The translations under genes were made by a program, and so were the position numbers. Below the pieces are notes generated by a model. The model was not told the origin of the DNA, did not search any database, and saw only the letters and a list, made by a program, of their open reading frames with translations. From positions 1-36,853 of IMG/VR virus record IMGVR_UViG_3300031825_000413: a DNA stretch of 36,853 nucleotides; one strand, written 5' to 3'. Within the stretch, counting starts at the first letter, position 1. Each line of letters opens with the position of its first letter. Shown in pieces: positions 35,513 to 36,853 of this stretch. Source of the DNA: a virus.

Positions 35513-36853
35513 TCAGGCCCCCACCGGCGCCGGCCCCGCCAACAACTCCCCCAACTGCGACAACGCCGCCGCCGTCTGCGAATGATCGATGTGCGCATAC
35601 ATCCGCTGCGCCGCGATACTCGAATGCCCCATCACCTGCATACGAATGTGCTCCTCCACCCCCATCGCCATCAGCAGACTCGCCGTCGTATGCCGCGCCT
35701 CATGCAACTTCACCACCGGCAACCCCGCCGCCTTCAACGCCGCATGCCAATCGTCGGTGTCCAGGTCCGGGCGCCGCGGCCGCCCGTCCCACGTCGTCCA
35801 CACCAGGTTGTGCTCGTTCGCAGGGTCCATCGCCGCCTTCTGCCGCAACCCCGTCAGCAGAGGCTCAGGGATCGGCACCACCCGCACCGACGTCGTCGAC
35901 TTCGGCGCCGTCAGGCACAGTGACGACTCGAGGTGCCGGTACTCGAAGCCTTCTTCGGCGTCGATCTCCACCTCCGGGCAGGACACCGCGTGCGTCTTCC
36001 CGCACGGAAACACCCCGGACCCGTTCTTCACACCGCAGCCGTGCCGGCGCGGCAGGCGCTGGAGCTGCCACGAGATGTCCATCAGGCCCCGCTCGAGGTC
36101 CACCCGATCCCACGTCAGTCCCAGCAGCTCACCCTGTCGGGCGCCGAGCAGCAGGGCCGCGGCCCAGCGGGTCGCCATCGGATCGCCGTTGCGCGACGAA
36201 TGCAGCATCAACGCCCGCGCCTGATCCACCGACAATGCGTGTCGCTCCGCCCGCCGCACCCGCGGCGCGTCAACCAGCTCCGCCACATTGCGGGGGATCA
36301 TGCCCTCCCGCACCGCCGCCGTCAGCGCCGTCGACAGCAGGTTGTGGGCGTGCCTCGCCGTCTGGGTGGACTTGCCGTCCGCGTAGATCGCCTTGTGCAT
36401 CGCCCGCACATGCGCCGCCGTCAGATCCGACAGGCGCACCGACCCCAGATGCGGCACGATGTTGCGCCGCACCACCGAGTAGTTCGTCTGCCACGTCCGC
36501 GGCTTGAGCTTGGGTTTCGCGATCTCGTCCATGTAGTGCGTAACCCAAGCTTCGACGGTAGTACGTTTCGAAGTTGCGGTTACGCCCTTCTCGTAGTCCT
36601 CGCGGGCGCTACGAAGCTTCTTCGCCGCCTCGTTACGGTTCTTCGCCCGCACCGTGATCGTCTTCCGCTTCCCGTCCAGGCCGTAGCCGAGCCACAACGT
36701 GCCCTGCCACAACACCCGCGGGCAGTCCTGCGGCCGCTCCTGCCCACACGGAAACACCCCCTCCGGTGTCTTCTTCCCGCACCGGTGCACCGCGGACAGT
36801 CCCCCGGTGCCCGCGTCCCGTTTCTGACGCTTCGGCTTGCCGTCGTCACTCAT
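35513..36853 (-). CDS. int: Tyrosine integrase with duplicated Cys-rich insert
   Basis: 446 residues, complete at the window edge. SAM-like core-binding domain at about 95-195, catalytic domain from about 205. Active-site residues are Arg239 (GARQGELL), Lys318, His384 and Arg387 (HEARHTTA), His410 (MGHSS) and Tyr419 (RMYAHI). Two inserts share one pattern, H-x-C-G, GVFPCG and CP: Cys25/36/44 near the N-terminus and Cys273/284/292 between Arg239 and Lys318. The N-terminal copy precedes the arm-binding region. It integrates and, with the excisionase, excises the phage. Confidence 0.92.
   Translation of the reverse strand: MSDDGKPKRQKRDAGTGGLSAVHRCGKKTPEGVFPCGQERPQDCPRVLWQGTLWLGYGLDGKRKTITVRAKNRNEAAKKLRSAREDYEKGVTATSKRTTVEAWVTHYMDEIAKPKLKPRTWQTNYSVVRRNIVPHLGSVRLSDLTAAHVRAMHKAIYADGKSTQTARHAHNLLSTALTAAVREGMIPRNVAELVDAPRVRRAERHALSVDQARALMLHSSRNGDPMATRWAAALLLGARQGELLGLTWDRVDLERGLMDISWQLQRLPRRHGCGVKNGSGVFPCGKTHAVSCPEVEIDAEEGFEYRHLESSLCLTAPKSTTSVRVVPIPEPLLTGLRQKAAMDPANEHNLVWTTWDGRPRRPDLDTDDWHAALKAAGLPVVKLHEARHTTASLLMAMGVEEHIRMQVMGHSSIAAQRMYAHIDHSQTAAALSQLGELLAGPAPVGA

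Noticed and set aside
1-36853. Insertion sequences or transposons
   Set aside because: No transposase-like frame and no flanking terminal inverted repeats were found.

Overview
This window looks like a large part of a temperate tailed phage, or an integrated prophage, of a high-GC actinobacterium. A host in Mycobacteriales (Rhodococcus, Gordonia, Nocardia or Mycobacterium type) fits best. The grounds are high G+C at third codon positions, frequent GTG starts, a WhiB-like protein, a DUF732 secreted protein, an NrdH redoxin and an Rv2179c-type exonuclease. No species can be named from the sequence alone. Nearly all genes lie on the minus strand and overlap by 4 bases (ATGA or GTGA), so most starts are set by the stop of the upstream gene.

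Read in the direction of transcription, from right to left: (1) 35.5-36.9 kb holds a tyrosine integrase that begins exactly at the window edge. (2) 34.3-35.4 kb is the immunity region, with a plus-strand Xre repressor and an ImmA-like partner facing a leftward excisionase/Cro-like gene across a dense cluster of GTAGC operator motifs. (3) 28.5-34.0 kb is the early region: DUF4326 protein, Rad52/ERF-like annealing protein, replication organizer, helicase-loader-like protein and several small zinc proteins. (4) 20.1-28.3 kb carries its own promoter and operator, a cytosine-5 DNA methyltransferase, NrdH redoxin, SSB, a hexapeptide-repeat protein and two isolated membrane or secreted proteins. (5) 10.9-20.1 kb is a run of small coupled genes: metallophosphoesterase, an Acb2/Tad1-like protein (candidate anti-CBASS sponge), WhiB fusion, RusA resolvase, MazG-like protein, redox-inactive thioredoxin fold, Rv2179c-like exoribonuclease, DUF3310 protein and an HTH protein. 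(6) 9.65-10.95 kb is a tRNA region with its own promoter, one canonical tRNA-Trp and three aberrant tRNA-like structures. (7) 0-9.25 kb is the late module in canonical order: small and large terminase, portal (split by a base in a G8 run), SPP1 gp7-like minor capsid protein, scaffold, major capsid, head-tail connector set, tail terminator, tail tube, and the start of a tail-region gene cut by the left edge. This order and the tail tube indicate a siphovirus.

The genes fit a lysogeny/lysis circuit. The repressor probably acts through CGTAG/GTAGC dyads found at four promoter-like gaps (34.3, 28.3, 20.1 and 16.0 kb). Many leftward genes outside the 4-base-overlap runs share a near-identical leader, AAGGAACCACCC, just before the start codon, often next to a strong stem-loop. 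This resembles the start-associated sequences described in some mycobacteriophages. The most notable points are the Acb2-like protein, the degenerate tRNA array, the duplicated Cys motif inside the integrase, the shared leader sequence, and the two hairpin-bounded membrane or secreted genes at 20.1-21.5 kb.
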